Below are positions 1 to 11,935 of a stretch of DNA of 64,000 nt, piece after piece (position 1 is the stretch's first letter; each line of letters starts with the position of its first letter). The notes beneath the pieces were generated by a model. The model was not told where the DNA came from and made no database searches. It saw only the letters and a program-made list of their open reading frames with translations. The stretch comes from Lachnospiraceae bacterium (GTDB taxonomy: Bacteria; Bacillota; Clostridia; Lachnospirales; Lachnospiraceae). A program made the translations under genes and the position numbers. The stretch is taken from contig SVFO01000011.1 in assembly GCA_015056795.1 (NCBI GenBank), forward strand, positions 49,577-113,576. The letters are read 5' to 3'.

Positions 1-72
1 GGCGATAAGATTTGCATTCTAGAGGATCCCGAAAAGCTACGCATTGAACTGCGAGAGCCGAGAGTTTGTTAA
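1..72 (+). CDS. C-terminal end of a truncated gene, possibly a WYL-domain regulator
   Basis: The first plus-strand frame is open from base 1 to a TAA at 70-72 and encodes 23 residues ending ILEDPEKLRIELREPRVC. The spacing of the Gly, the ILE-P pair and the L-x-x-E-L-R-E helix resembles the tail of WYL-domain transcriptional regulators, but this is a resemblance judged by eye on a very short piece. The gene would converge on the sensor kinase that ends at position 99. It could also be chance open frame. Confidence 0.35.
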   Translation, partial: GDKICILEDPEKLRIELREPRVC

Positions 73-83
73 TCTCTCGGCTC
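55..83. terminator. Perfect 10-bp hairpin between convergent genes
   Basis: GAGCCGAGAG (55-64) pairs exactly with CTCTCGGCTC (74-83) around a 9-base loop. It lies between the end of the partial plus-strand gene and the end of the sensor kinase on the minus strand. Neither side has a strong T run (the plus side continues into ATCTTTTATT), so it may act as a weak bidirectional terminator or an mRNA 3' end stabiliser. Confidence 0.45.
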
Positions 84-98
84 CCACTGATCTTTTAT

Positions 99-2738
99 TC
101 AATTTCCATTCAAAATCTGCTGAAGCTTGCACGCCAGGTCCTCATATTCGGAAAGAACAATGTCATGCTTCTCCGTAAGATATGCCTCGTTCTCCTGTGC
201 GGCCGCATCCTCTAGGAGCCTTGCATCCTCAGACAGCTCCACCGCGCCAATCGTCTTGCTCGCGGATTTCACGCTGTGAATCACCGTCCGATATTCCTTC
301 CAATTTTTCTCCTGATAAAAGGTCTCTAGCGCATTCTTCTTTTCCGAAAAGGCCTCTACGTAATCCTTCATGATGCCGACATAGAACTCCGCATCATCCG
401 CGCAGTAGCCAAGTCCCATCTTCGTAGAAATCCCTAATTCTTCTACCTTCTCCAGGATTCCAGAAGCGTCTTTTACCTGCTCCTCCTGCTCGTCCATCGC
501 AGGGAATTCCATGATTTCTGAATCCTCTTTCTGCTTTGATGTCTCACCAGAATTCACAGGATTTCGATAGGTCACCAGTTCCTTTGGCAGGTACTCTGCC
601 AGCTTTTCATCCAGCTCTGCGGAATCAATGGGCTTTGGCAGATAGTCATCAAATCCTGCTGCCAAATACCTCTCTCTCGCCCCAACGATCGCATTTGCCG
701 TGAGTGCAATGACTGCCGTCCGTTCGCCAAGAAGCCTTTCTTCCTTGAGCTTTGCCAGCGTCTCGATGCCGTCCATTTTCGGCATCATGTGATCCAAAAG
801 AACGACATGATAGAACTTCCTGCGGATCATTTCGATGGCTTCCATTCCAGAAATCGCGAGGTCAGGCTGGATTCCTGCGCGCTTTAGCAAATTCTTTGCG
901 ACCTCAAGATTCATCCGATTATCATCCACGATCAAAATAGAGGCTCCAGGAGCATAGAGATATGCCTTTTCCATCTTTCTTCGCTCGCTGGTTCTCACGC
1001 GCTCCTCATAATTGCCCAATGGCTCAGCATTGACAATTCCCTGCCTTAGGCGGAAGGAGAACGCCGATCCCTTTCCATAGTTACTCTCCAGATGGATTTC
1101 GCTCTCCATCATGCTAAGGAGCTTCACGACGATCGCCATGCCAAGGCCCGTGCCCTCAATGTGGCGATTTCGCTTCTCCTCCAGTCGTTCAAAGGATTCG
1201 AAGAGCTTCGCGCGATCCTCCTCGCGAATGCCAATGCCCGTGTCCTTTACGCACACGTCAAGATAAACATTCTCGCCGTCCCTGCGGCCCTCATGCACGG
1301 AGAAGGTCACTCTGCCTCGCTCCGTATACTTTACGGCATTGGTCAGAAGGTTCATAATGACCTGACTTACGCGAACGTCATCTCCTCTAAGGCGCGAGGG
1401 AAGCTTCTCGTCCACCTCGACCACGAGCTCGAGTTTTTTTGCCTTCGCCCTCTCCTGAATGGAATTGACAAGGTTGACAAGGAGTCTGGAAAGATCATAT
1501 GCGACAGGATGAATCTCCAGCTTTCCATCCTCGATCTTAGAGAAGTCCAGGATATCGTTGACGATGGAAAGCAAGGTTTTTCCAGAGTCCTGGATGTTCT
1601 CCGCATAATGAAGCACGTTCGCCTCCTGCGCCTCTCGCAGGATCATTTCATTCATGCCAAGCACGGCATTGATGGGCGTTCGGATTTCATGAGACATCTC
1701 CGCGAGGAAATCACTTTTCGCCTTATTGGAAGCATCTGCGGCAGACTTCTCCAGTCTCAAAACCTCTGCCTCAAATTCCTGCTTCTGCTCGTTGATTTTC
1801 ATTTCTTCGACGCGTTGATGATACTTTCGCTCGATTCGATAAGCGATAAAGCAAATCAGCGCAATCACGGAAAAGCTGATCGAGTATACGAGGATATTGA
1901 CGATCAGCATGGACTTTACGTCCTCGAAGAGATCTACGTCTGATACGACAATAACAACATACCATTGCTGCAGAACCTGTTCGATAAATACCGTGGAGCT
2001 TTCTCCATTCACCTCGGTTTGGAAGTTGGAATCCTCGGCATTCTGCATGTTCTCCCAAAAGCCTTCATAGCCAGGGATCTCGGAAATATAGCGTCCATTG
2101 AGGGATGCATCGTGATGTGCAATGATCATGCCATCTTCATTGACGATAAAGCCATAGCCCTTGTCCTTGATCGTGACATTTTGAATAATGCTCTGAATGT
2201 TATTCATGGTGACGTCAAGCGAGAGCGCGCTTTCCCCGTCCGACAAAAGTCGGCTGAAGGAAATGATGACTGCTCCCGTCTGCGCATCGACATAAGGGGA
2301 CACAATCGTACTTTCGCCTGCCGCCTCCTTTGCAGCGAGGTACCAGTCGCGGGTCAAGGGATCATAATCCTCGGACGGAGTCCAGCCAAGACCGTCAAGG
2401 TATTCACCGCGAATATAGCCATAAATTCCTGTATAGTTTTCGTCAAACTGCTCTTCCTGGTTCTTCGTCTCCTTTACGAGATAGCTGAGAATTCTTTTTG
2501 AGCTGTCTCCATTTGAGATCATGTCATCAACCGTGTCTGCGGTCACCCAAAGAACGCTCTTCGCCGTATCAAGATAGTTTTCCATCGTCACGGCGAGCCC
2601 GGAAATCTTATCCTCTCCAACCTCATAAATATTGGACACAGAGATCCGAAGGAACAGGCGCGTCGTGTATACGACCACTAGTACCATCATTAGAAAAATA
2701 AATAATAAAGTTGCAATTACGTTTATTTTTCTTCTCAT
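99..2738 (-). CDS. Hybrid sensor histidine kinase with Cache-like sensor, receiver and Hpt domains
   Basis: Membrane-bound phosphorelay protein of 879 residues. Residues about 8-30 and 275-300 are transmembrane helices enclosing a roughly 240-residue extracytoplasmic region with a Cache-like pattern (DWYLAAKE, VSPYVDAQTG, GYGFIVNEDG), so it probably senses a small external ligand. The cytoplasmic part has a coiled linker, a HisKA domain (MSHEIRTP, phospho-accepting His350), an ATPase domain (N box near LLTNAVKYTE, DTGIGI at 499-504, GTGLGM), a receiver (IVDDN at 603, phospho-accepting Asp649 in VLLDHMMP) and a C-terminal Hpt domain with His821 (IHSVKSASKTIGA). The full internal His-Asp-His relay implies a separate response regulator, not seen next to it. 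The next gene upstream ends 15 bases away, so the two may be cotranscribed. Confidence 0.9.
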   Translation of the reverse strand: MRRKINVIATLLFIFLMMVLVVVYTTRLFLRISVSNIYEVGEDKISGLAVTMENYLDTAKSVLWVTADTVDDMISNGDSSKRILSYLVKETKNQEEQFDENYTGIYGYIRGEYLDGLGWTPSEDYDPLTRDWYLAAKEAAGESTIVSPYVDAQTGAVIISFSRLLSDGESALSLDVTMNNIQSIIQNVTIKDKGYGFIVNEDGMIIAHHDASLNGRYISEIPGYEGFWENMQNAEDSNFQTEVNGESSTVFIEQVLQQWYVVIVVSDVDLFEDVKSMLIVNILVYSISFSVIALICFIAYRIERKYHQRVEEMKINEQKQEFEAEVLRLEKSAADASNKAKSDFLAEMSHEIRTPINAVLGMNEMILREAQEANVLHYAENIQDSGKTLLSIVNDILDFSKIEDGKLEIHPVAYDLSRLLVNLVNSIQERAKAKKLELVVEVDEKLPSRLRGDDVRVSQVIMNLLTNAVKYTERGRVTFSVHEGRRDGENVYLDVCVKDTGIGIREEDRAKLFESFERLEEKRNRHIEGTGLGMAIVVKLLSMMESEIHLESNYGKGSAFSFRLRQGIVNAEPLGNYEERVRTSERRKMEKAYLYAPGASILIVDDNRMNLEVAKNLLKRAGIQPDLAISGMEAIEMIRRKFYHVVLLDHMMPKMDGIETLAKLKEERLLGERTAVIALTANAIVGARERYLAAGFDDYLPKPIDSAELDEKLAEYLPKELVTYRNPVNSGETSKQKEDSEIMEFPAMDEQEEQVKDASGILEKVEELGISTKMGLGYCADDAEFYVGIMKDYVEAFSEKKNALETFYQEKNWKEYRTVIHSVKSASKTIGAVELSEDARLLEDAAAQENEAYLTEKHDIVLSEYEDLACKLQQILNGN

Positions 2739-2753
2739 GCACTCACCTTACTT

Positions 2754-4523
2754 TTAGAATTCGAATGCCCTCAGCAGGCCCTGAATGCCGCCTTCATTGT
2801 AGATTTTTTTATAATAGCTGACCTCATCCGCGATCAGCTCATCAATCACCTGCATGCCCAGGAGCTCCACGGGCGCCTGATCATCCGTCATGACGCTGTC
2901 GATTTTGTCAGAATTGATTACGCCATCATTTGCATTACTCTCGATAACAGAATTGTCTCTATCATTTCTGCCGCTCTTATCTGCCACCGTAACAGGAACA
3001 TACGCCTCAAGGTTCTCCGTCACGCGATGCATCATGGCGAGAAGCTCTGCGTTCTCTTCTCTCTCGAGATTCTTTGCCATGACCTCAAGAATCTCGGGAT
3101 TCTCGGAGGCAAAGAACTCGCGGTTGGAAGTCCCCTGAACATTGACCTGATAGCAAGTGGGAAATACGCTGCTGATGGTCTGGGCCAGCGCATAGGTAAT
3201 GCCTTGCTTTTCGCTCTGTCCGCGCATGTTCATGTTGACTACCATGACTCCGCCTGGATTTAAATGATCCTTAACCATCGTAAAGAATTCCACCGAGGAC
3301 ATCTGAAACGGAATCGTAATGTCCTGATAAGCGTCCACCATGATGACGTCGTAGGTCTCCTTTACGGCATTCAGATAGGCACGCCCATCATAGGTGTAAA
3401 CAGGGATCTCCTCGGAGAGATGAAAGTATTCCCGCGCGAGCTTTGTAATGTCCTCATCAATCTCGACACCCTCCACGCGTATTCCGTCAAAAAAACGGTT
3501 ACATTGCGTCGCGTAGGTTCCCGTCCCCATGCCGAGAATCAACATGTCCAGGCCATCCTTTTCCATGATTCCTGCCATATACGGCGCTGCCATGGCATAG
3601 TCATAATACATTCCCGTCAGCTTTCCGTCCTTCTCATACACGGACTGAACGCCAAACAGCACGTTCGTGGAAAGATAGGTTCTCTTATCATCCTCCCGTA
3701 CCTGCAGGTAGTTATAGACCGACTCACCCTCAAAAACGAGATCATTTTCCCAAAAGGCAAAGCTATCCGACTTTCCCGTAAAACATGCCACTACAAATAC
3801 GATAATACCAGCAGTAATCTTAGTAGCATTTTTTCCCGTCTTTTTATCCTTTTTTCCAGCTTCTGATGGCTTTTCACCTTTGTCTCCACCAGAATTCTCA
3901 GTGGGGCTAAAGAAGTACAGGATCGCTAGCAATAACAGGATTCCCGCAAAGATCAGAAATGTAATCGAGGTTCCCACGGCAGGGATCGTCAGGAAGGTCG
4001 GCACAAAGGTACCAATAATACTGCCAATCGTATTAAAAGCATTCAACATACCAACCGTCTTACCGCTGTCGCCAAGATCATCCACCGTAAACTTTACCAG
4101 TGACGGTGTCACCGTACCCAAAAGGAACAGCGGGAACACAAAGATCACCATACATGCTGCAAACGCCGCCCAAATCAGGAACATATGATTCACGGAAAAA
4201 ATCATCACGGCCGAAATACCGATAATCACATACTTTCCAATCGCGGGAATCAACGCAATCCAAATCGCTGCCAAAATAATCCGTCCATACAGCCTGTCAG
4301 GATCTGGCCTCTTATCCGCTGCCCGTCCGCCGTAAATATTTCCCAACGCCATCGCAATCATAATCGTTCCAATAATGATCGTCCAAACAATTTGCGATGA
4401 ACTAAAATATGGGGCAAGCAACCTGCTTGCCCCTAATTCTACTGCCATCACGGACATCCCCGCAAAAAACTCCGTCAGATATAAATATATCTTATTACTT
4501 AAAATTTTTCTTTTTCCGCTCAT
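2754..4523 (-). CDS. Fused membrane transporter-like/spermidine-synthase-like protein
   Basis: A 589-residue protein with two parts. Residues about 10-250 form roughly seven or eight hydrophobic helices, opening with an ELGASRLLAPYF segment that is typical of the membrane half of fused MFS/spermidine synthase proteins. A linker rich in Lys and Gly follows, then a soluble domain with a Rossmann-type nucleotide or SAM site (LILGMGTGTYATQC, then GVEIDEDI) and DVIMVDAYQD, as in polyamine synthases. Whether it makes a polyamine is not certain: the membrane-fused family is mostly uncharacterised. It is preceded by lacZ (76-base gap) and followed by the sensor kinase. Start codon ATG at 4523. Confidence 0.82.
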   Translation of the reverse strand: MSGKRKILSNKIYLYLTEFFAGMSVMAVELGASRLLAPYFSSSQIVWTIIIGTIMIAMALGNIYGGRAADKRPDPDRLYGRIILAAIWIALIPAIGKYVIIGISAVMIFSVNHMFLIWAAFAACMVIFVFPLFLLGTVTPSLVKFTVDDLGDSGKTVGMLNAFNTIGSIIGTFVPTFLTIPAVGTSITFLIFAGILLLLAILYFFSPTENSGGDKGEKPSEAGKKDKKTGKNATKITAGIIVFVVACFTGKSDSFAFWENDLVFEGESVYNYLQVREDDKRTYLSTNVLFGVQSVYEKDGKLTGMYYDYAMAAPYMAGIMEKDGLDMLILGMGTGTYATQCNRFFDGIRVEGVEIDEDITKLAREYFHLSEEIPVYTYDGRAYLNAVKETYDVIMVDAYQDITIPFQMSSVEFFTMVKDHLNPGGVMVVNMNMRGQSEKQGITYALAQTISSVFPTCYQVNVQGTSNREFFASENPEILEVMAKNLEREENAELLAMMHRVTENLEAYVPVTVADKSGRNDRDNSVIESNANDGVINSDKIDSVMTDDQAPVELLGMQVIDELIADEVSYYKKIYNEGGIQGLLRAFEF

Positions 4524-4599
4524 AAAACTTGCCTATCTCTTTCTTGTCAACACTACTACTCAACTCCAAGCCAGCCCCGAGTTTTTCCATATCCATAAC

Positions 4600-7641
<3,042 letters not shown>

Positions 7642-7727
7642 TTACTGCGCTTGATAACTCAAGATCTTTCGCTTGCCGCTCTGTTGACGGCCTTCAGATT
7701 GCTTTTACTTCGTCATTTCTAGTCTTT

Positions 7728-8828
7728 TTAGCTCCAGAAGCCTGAGACAAAGGTCATCAGCGCGATCCAGGTGTAAACTGAGTAGTAGATACCAAGCTGA
7801 TCCACTCCAGTTCGTAAGAGCTCCTCTGCTTCCTTCCTGGTAAACAAGCAGAAGCTTCCGACGCATTCTCCGCCGACATTTCCCGCCATGGTCAGCGTCG
7901 GCTCCTCGTCACGGTACAGCGTCATTTGAACCATGGCATTGCTCTCGTCCGTAATGCCTGGAGAGCTAAATAAGAACGGGTTGACGAGCTTGATCTCATC
8001 CGTAGGTTCAAAGGTCAGCCCCGTCTCCTCGGAGAGCTCGCGAATGGCCGTGCAGAACACGGGATTCTCTTCTTCCAAATCCTCTGGATCCAGAAGGCCT
8101 GCGGGAACGCCTAAGAGGAACTGTCCCGTAGGGAATCTCATCTCGCGCAATAACAGAAGTCTTGGCTCCTTGTCCTTGCACTTCAAAATCACAACGCATC
8201 CAACGGCATCTGGCTGCATGGCGCGGAACGCTTTCTCGTCCTTCAGCGCAACCAAATCGTCTTTATCGCGGCGGGTTGACATGAAATAATGTCTTCCCGG
8301 GAAATAGCTCAAATCATAGGCCTTTAGGAATTTCCGATCCATGAGCTCCACGACATTCTCCTGCGTCAGCTTCGGCTTCGGGACCACGGACGCCAGCTTG
8401 TCACCATGATAGGAAAGCTCCATTTCAATATCGTTCTTTCCCTCCATCAAATCCTTCAGGAAGTACTTGTCACCCTCCCAAAGCGGCAGGGACGGAATCT
8501 CTTCAAAGCTCACCCAGTGGAGCTCTCCCTCTGAGCAGCTTTCCGCAAGCTCGCCGCGAAAGCCAGTCGCGGTATAGAGATAGGTGATTTCATCCTCCCA
8601 CGGATCCAGCCAAAACAGGATTTTCCCGCGATACGTGAATTCCGTCAGCTCCAATCCCGTCTCCTCGCGTACCTCGCGCACAAGGCACTGTTCAGGGGTT
8701 TCGCCGGACTCCAGCTTTCCGCCCACGCCAATCCACTTTCCTGCATTGGGATCCTGTTTCTTTTTATTCCTGTAGAGCATCAGATATTTCCCATCCTGCT
8801 CCACGTAACAAAGCGTTGATTCAATCAT
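7728..8828 (-). CDS. Tandem NUDIX hydrolase
   Basis: 366 residues with two NUDIX modules. The N-terminal one (about 1-150) has a complete NUDIX box, GGKLESGETPEQCLVREVRE followed by ETG, and resembles 8-oxo-dGTP diphosphatases (nucleotide pool cleaning). The C-terminal one (about 165-366) resembles ADP-ribose pyrophosphatases: its box runs from GLLDPEDLEEEN to AIRELSEETG and carries a short insertion between the Gly and the REL part. The fusion suggests joint clean-up of damaged nucleotides and nucleoside diphosphate sugars, but substrates cannot be read from sequence. GGGGAG lies 7 bases before the ATG, and the preceding gene ends 12 bases upstream, consistent with one operon. Confidence 0.85.
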   Translation of the reverse strand: MIESTLCYVEQDGKYLMLYRNKKKQDPNAGKWIGVGGKLESGETPEQCLVREVREETGLELTEFTYRGKILFWLDPWEDEITYLYTATGFRGELAESCSEGELHWVSFEEIPSLPLWEGDKYFLKDLMEGKNDIEMELSYHGDKLASVVPKPKLTQENVVELMDRKFLKAYDLSYFPGRHYFMSTRRDKDDLVALKDEKAFRAMQPDAVGCVVILKCKDKEPRLLLLREMRFPTGQFLLGVPAGLLDPEDLEEENPVFCTAIRELSEETGLTFEPTDEIKLVNPFLFSSPGITDESNAMVQMTLYRDEEPTLTMAGNVGGECVGSFCLFTRKEAEELLRTGVDQLGIYYSVYTWIALMTFVSGFWS

Positions 8829-8840
8829 GCTACTGCTCCC

Positions 8841-9485
8841 CTACAGCTTCTCTACAGGCACAAATGGCTCGAAGTCCTCGGTATCGGAACCGATCTTTCC
8901 GCCAAACTCCTTCAGGAAGGTTGTCATCACCTTCTGTACGAGTTCGGAATTGGTGGACTCATAATCACAGGACAGCACCTGCTTCGTGCGAAGGTCATTT
9001 AATATCTTTAAGTCATTCTTCTCCAGGCTCTCACGAATATCCTCAAACGTAATGACGCCTTCCTTGGTCGTGATCTCCAGGATGCACTCGTCGTCCCAGA
9101 CCTCAACCGCCTTCTTGTCAAGGAAATCCAGCGCCTTCGCAAGACTCTTCGCCGTCGTCTTCTTCGGAAGGAGATACAGGAAATCACGCGGCTCCTTCAC
9201 GATCTTTTTTACGGCACTCTTCTCGTCCTTAACGGGCTTAGCGGTTCCAGCAGACTTATACTTGTCTCCCGCCTTACCGGTGCCAGTGCTCTTATACTTA
9301 TCAGCGGTTTTGCCAGTGCCAGCCGCCTTTGTTCTGTCCTCAGACTTCCCTGTAGCCTTTGCCTTGTCTACAGGCTTGTTTGCTGCCTTATCAGCAGCCT
9401 TCCCCGTGTACATCTTCTCCCAGGGCTTATCATCCGCCGACTTCTTCTTTACCTTCATATTCGCTAAATTCTTACGCTCAGCCAT
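8841..9485 (-). CDS. Lysine-rich protein of unknown function with degenerate repeats
   Basis: I do not recognise the family. The protein is about 214 residues from the ATG at 9485, which has GAGGGAAG just upstream and is preferred over an upstream ATG at 9506. The first 100 residues are very rich in Lys, Ala, Asp and Gly with degenerate units such as TGKTADKYKSTGTGKAGDKY, probably disordered and possibly nucleic-acid or cell-wall binding. The last 110 residues look folded and mixed alpha/beta (starting near DFLYLLPKKTTAKSL), with no motif I can name. It is cotranscribed with the double NUDIX gene 12 bases downstream. No signal peptide or membrane segment is visible. Confidence 0.7.
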   Translation of the reverse strand: MAERKNLANMKVKKKSADDKPWEKMYTGKAADKAANKPVDKAKATGKSEDRTKAAGTGKTADKYKSTGTGKAGDKYKSAGTAKPVKDEKSAVKKIVKEPRDFLYLLPKKTTAKSLAKALDFLDKKAVEVWDDECILEITTKEGVITFEDIRESLEKNDLKILNDLRTKQVLSCDYESTNSELVQKVMTTFLKEFGGKIGSDTEDFEPFVPVEKL

Positions 9486-9530
9486 CGTACTTCCCTCATT
9501 CTTCATTTCTTCATCAATATCAAATCCTAC

Positions 9531-9673
9531 CTAGAGCTTTCGAGAATGACATCTAACAGCTTGCAACAACCTCGAGGGGAAGGTTTGGATGATCTTTCTA
9601 GGTTAAATGGTTACTAGAAAGACCATCCAAACCTAGCCCCGAGATTTGCCATAAGGTTCTTAGAAAGCTCTAG
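9531..9673. repeat. 143-bp palindromic element (dispersed repeat, full copy)
   Basis: The outer arms CTAGAGCTTT (9531-9540) and AAAGCTCTAG (9664-9673) are perfect complements. Inside, the segment from CTCGAGGGG at 9571 to TTTCTAG at 9601 pairs with CTAGAAAGACC at 9614 through CCCCGAG at 9643 with a few mismatches, leaving a 12-base tip. The right arm overlaps the pepF stop codon. A 29-base piece of the inner arm recurs with one mismatch at 50172-50200. It may terminate pepF transcription, and it looks like a small MITE- or REP-like element. Confidence 0.75.
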
Positions 9674-11469
9674 CCTACCAGCTTCTCCATCTCGGCAAGG
9701 ATTTCCTCGAATGTCTTCATTGCTGCCTCGATTGGTGCTGCCGTCTCCATGTTAACGCCCGCGATCTTAAGAAGCTCTACGGGAGGCTGGCTGCATCCGC
9801 CAGAGAGGAATTTCTTATATCTTTCTACGGCAGGAGCGCCCTCGCTTAGGATTGCCTTTGCGATTGCCACGGATGCCGAGAAGGAGGTTGCATACTGATA
9901 AACATAGAAATTGTAATAGAAGTGCGGAATTCTCGCCCACTCGTATGCAATCTGATCATCGGAGATCATGTCGGGTCCATAATATTTCTTGTTCAGCTCA
10001 TAGTACATCTTATTCAGATTCTCAGCATTCAGGCTCTCACCGCTCTCGCAAAGAGCATTGCTCTGCATCTCGAACTCAGCGAACTGCGTCTGGCGGAATA
10101 CGGTCCCCTTAAAGCTGTCTAGATAATGATTGAGCAGATAAGCGCGCTCCTTCTTATCCTCGGTGTTCTTCAAGAGATATTCCATCAGCAGGATCTCGTT
10201 GGTCGTGGAGGCGACCTCTGCCACGAAGATCTTGTAATTTGCATAAATGAACGGCTGATTCTCATTGGAGTAGCAGCTGTGAAGCGCATGTCCCATCTCA
10301 TGAGCCAGCGTGAACATGTTGTCAAGAGTGTTATTATAATTGAGCAGCACATAAGGATGCGTGCCATAAGCGCCAGCAGAATATGCTCCGCTTCTCTTGC
10401 CCTCATTCTCATAAACATCGATCCAACGATTTGCAAAGCCATCACGAAGCTTTGCCAGATAATCCTCGCCGAGAGGCGCCAATGCCTTCAGCACGGTCTC
10501 CTTTGCCTCTTCGAAGGAAACCTCCTTCGCAACGCCCTCGATCATGGGCGTATAAATGTCATACATGTGAAGCTCGTCAATGCCAAGGCACTTCTTACGA
10601 AGACGAACATAGCGGTGCAGAAGCTCGACATTCGCATCAATGGTATCTACCAGATTCTTGTAAACCTGCGGAGAAACATTGTTGTGATCTACGGCTGCTT
10701 CCAGCGTGGAGTTATATTTTCTAGCCTTTGCATTGAAAATCTGCGTCTTCACCTGGCCATTGTAAAGGCTCGCCAGGGTATTGTTGAACTGCTTGTAAAC
10801 GGAATACATCTTCTCAAAGGCTTCCTTGCGCACCCTGCGATCTGAAGATTCCATCAGGATGCCATATCTGCCGTGGGTGATGCGAACGGTATCGCCCTTG
10901 TCATCCACCATCTCAGGGAACTCCAGGTCTGCGTTGTTGAGAATGGAAAAGGTGTCGGAAGGAACCTGACTCATCTCCGTCGTCTGTGCAACAAGCTTTT
11001 CCATCTCGGCAGATAAGCAATGCGCCTTCATGCGGCGAATCTCCTCGATCTCCTTGCGATAAAATTCCAGGCCGGGCTCTGCCTGATAAAAATTCTCCAG
11101 CGTCTCATCGTCAAGTGCAATGATTTCTGGCTGAGCAAATGCCATCATCTCAGCCCCTTCTGCATACAGGCTCATCATCTTAGCGCTCATGGCCTGATGC
11201 TTCGTGTTCTTCTGGTCCTGATCAAACAAGCGCTCCGCGTAGTTATATGCGAGATCAAGCTTTTCGCCATAGGCAGCGTCCCACTCGAGCATCTGCAGGA
11301 GATTTGCTGCGCTTTCTGACAGCTTTCCCTCCATGCCTGCGATTTTCTTAGCAAGGTCACTGATTGCTTCTAAATCCTTTTCCCAATCCTGCACGGTGGC
11401 ATACATATCCTCCACCTTCCAGGTATCCTCTACGCGTACGTCTTCTCTCTTCAATAATTCCTTTGCCAT
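9670..11469 (-). CDS. pepF: Oligoendopeptidase F
   Basis: Cytoplasmic M3-family zinc endopeptidase that cuts short peptides. The zinc site HEMGHALHS is present with the downstream glutamate region expected for the family, and the length of about 599 residues is standard for PepF. I place the start at the ATG at 11469 (MAKELLKRED), which has AAAGG 10 bases upstream; a TTG at 11487 in the same frame is less likely. A 75-residue gene lies 33 bases upstream and shares its promoter. The stop codon falls inside a palindromic repeat. It plausibly finishes degradation of peptides brought in by ABC importers such as the one at the right edge of the window. Confidence 0.93.
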   Translation of the reverse strand: MAKELLKREDVRVEDTWKVEDMYATVQDWEKDLEAISDLAKKIAGMEGKLSESAANLLQMLEWDAAYGEKLDLAYNYAERLFDQDQKNTKHQAMSAKMMSLYAEGAEMMAFAQPEIIALDDETLENFYQAEPGLEFYRKEIEEIRRMKAHCLSAEMEKLVAQTTEMSQVPSDTFSILNNADLEFPEMVDDKGDTVRITHGRYGILMESSDRRVRKEAFEKMYSVYKQFNNTLASLYNGQVKTQIFNAKARKYNSTLEAAVDHNNVSPQVYKNLVDTIDANVELLHRYVRLRKKCLGIDELHMYDIYTPMIEGVAKEVSFEEAKETVLKALAPLGEDYLAKLRDGFANRWIDVYENEGKRSGAYSAGAYGTHPYVLLNYNNTLDNMFTLAHEMGHALHSCYSNENQPFIYANYKIFVAEVASTTNEILLMEYLLKNTEDKKERAYLLNHYLDSFKGTVFRQTQFAEFEMQSNALCESGESLNAENLNKMYYELNKKYYGPDMISDDQIAYEWARIPHFYYNFYVYQYATSFSASVAIAKAILSEGAPAVERYKKFLSGGCSQPPVELLKIAGVNMETAAPIEAAMKTFEEILAEMEKLVG

Positions 11470-11502
11470 ATTCCTTTTACCTTTCAAAATTTCTAGTAGT
11501 TC

Positions 11503-11730
11503 TTAAGAGTTTAAATTTCCAAAGCTTCCAAGCAGCTCCAAGTCACTCGCCTTAACCTTCAGGCTTGTCTCAATGCGCTCGTTATTAGGTGTCGTCACGA
11601 TAATCTCTATCACGGTATCCTCTTTTAATCCCCGCTGCGCCACTGCCTTGCAAAACGCTGGAAACTTCGGATGATTCTCCTTAAAAGTATTCCAAGCACC
11701 CATGAATTTCATCATTCCGCTAAAATCCAT
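11503..11730 (-). CDS. Small conserved-looking protein of unknown function upstream of pepF
   Basis: 75 residues, beginning MDFSGMMKFMGAWNTFKENH. The first half is helical and amphipathic, the second looks like three beta strands (EIIVTTPNNERIETSLKVKA). No membrane segment or metal motif is visible and I do not recognise the family. A GGAGG site stands 9 bases before the ATG and a strong promoter (TTGAAA, 17 bases, TATAAT) lies about 45 bases upstream, so the gene is very likely real. It is first in an operon with pepF. Confidence 0.75.
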   Translation of the reverse strand: MDFSGMMKFMGAWNTFKENHPKFPAFCKAVAQRGLKEDTVIEIIVTTPNNERIETSLKVKASDLELLGSFGNLNS

Positions 11731-11776
11731 TGCCTCACTCCTCCATAGTTATCTCAGGGTACACTATAACAATCCT

Positions 11777-11805
11777 ATTATACTCGTTTTATATTATGTT
11801 TTCAA
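11777..11805 (-). promoter_or_regulatory. Sigma-A type promoter for the small gene and pepF
   Basis: Reading the minus strand, TTGAAA (11800-11805) is followed by 17 bases and a perfect TATAAT (11777-11782). It sits 47 bases upstream of the ATG of the 75-residue gene. Confidence 0.75.
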
Positions 11806-11935
11806 CTTAAAAAGCGGTTTTTCACAAAAACTTTCTCGCCTTTTTACCATATTTTGTGCATTGTTTTTTCTTTTTGTCTGTTTTATGCTGATATTGTAAC
11901 AATTTCGTAACATTTCAACGCGAAAGGAGAAAAAA

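Noticed and set aside
1092..1943. 283-residue plus-strand frame opposite the histidine kinase
   Set aside because: Antisense to a clear kinase domain; no independent evidence.
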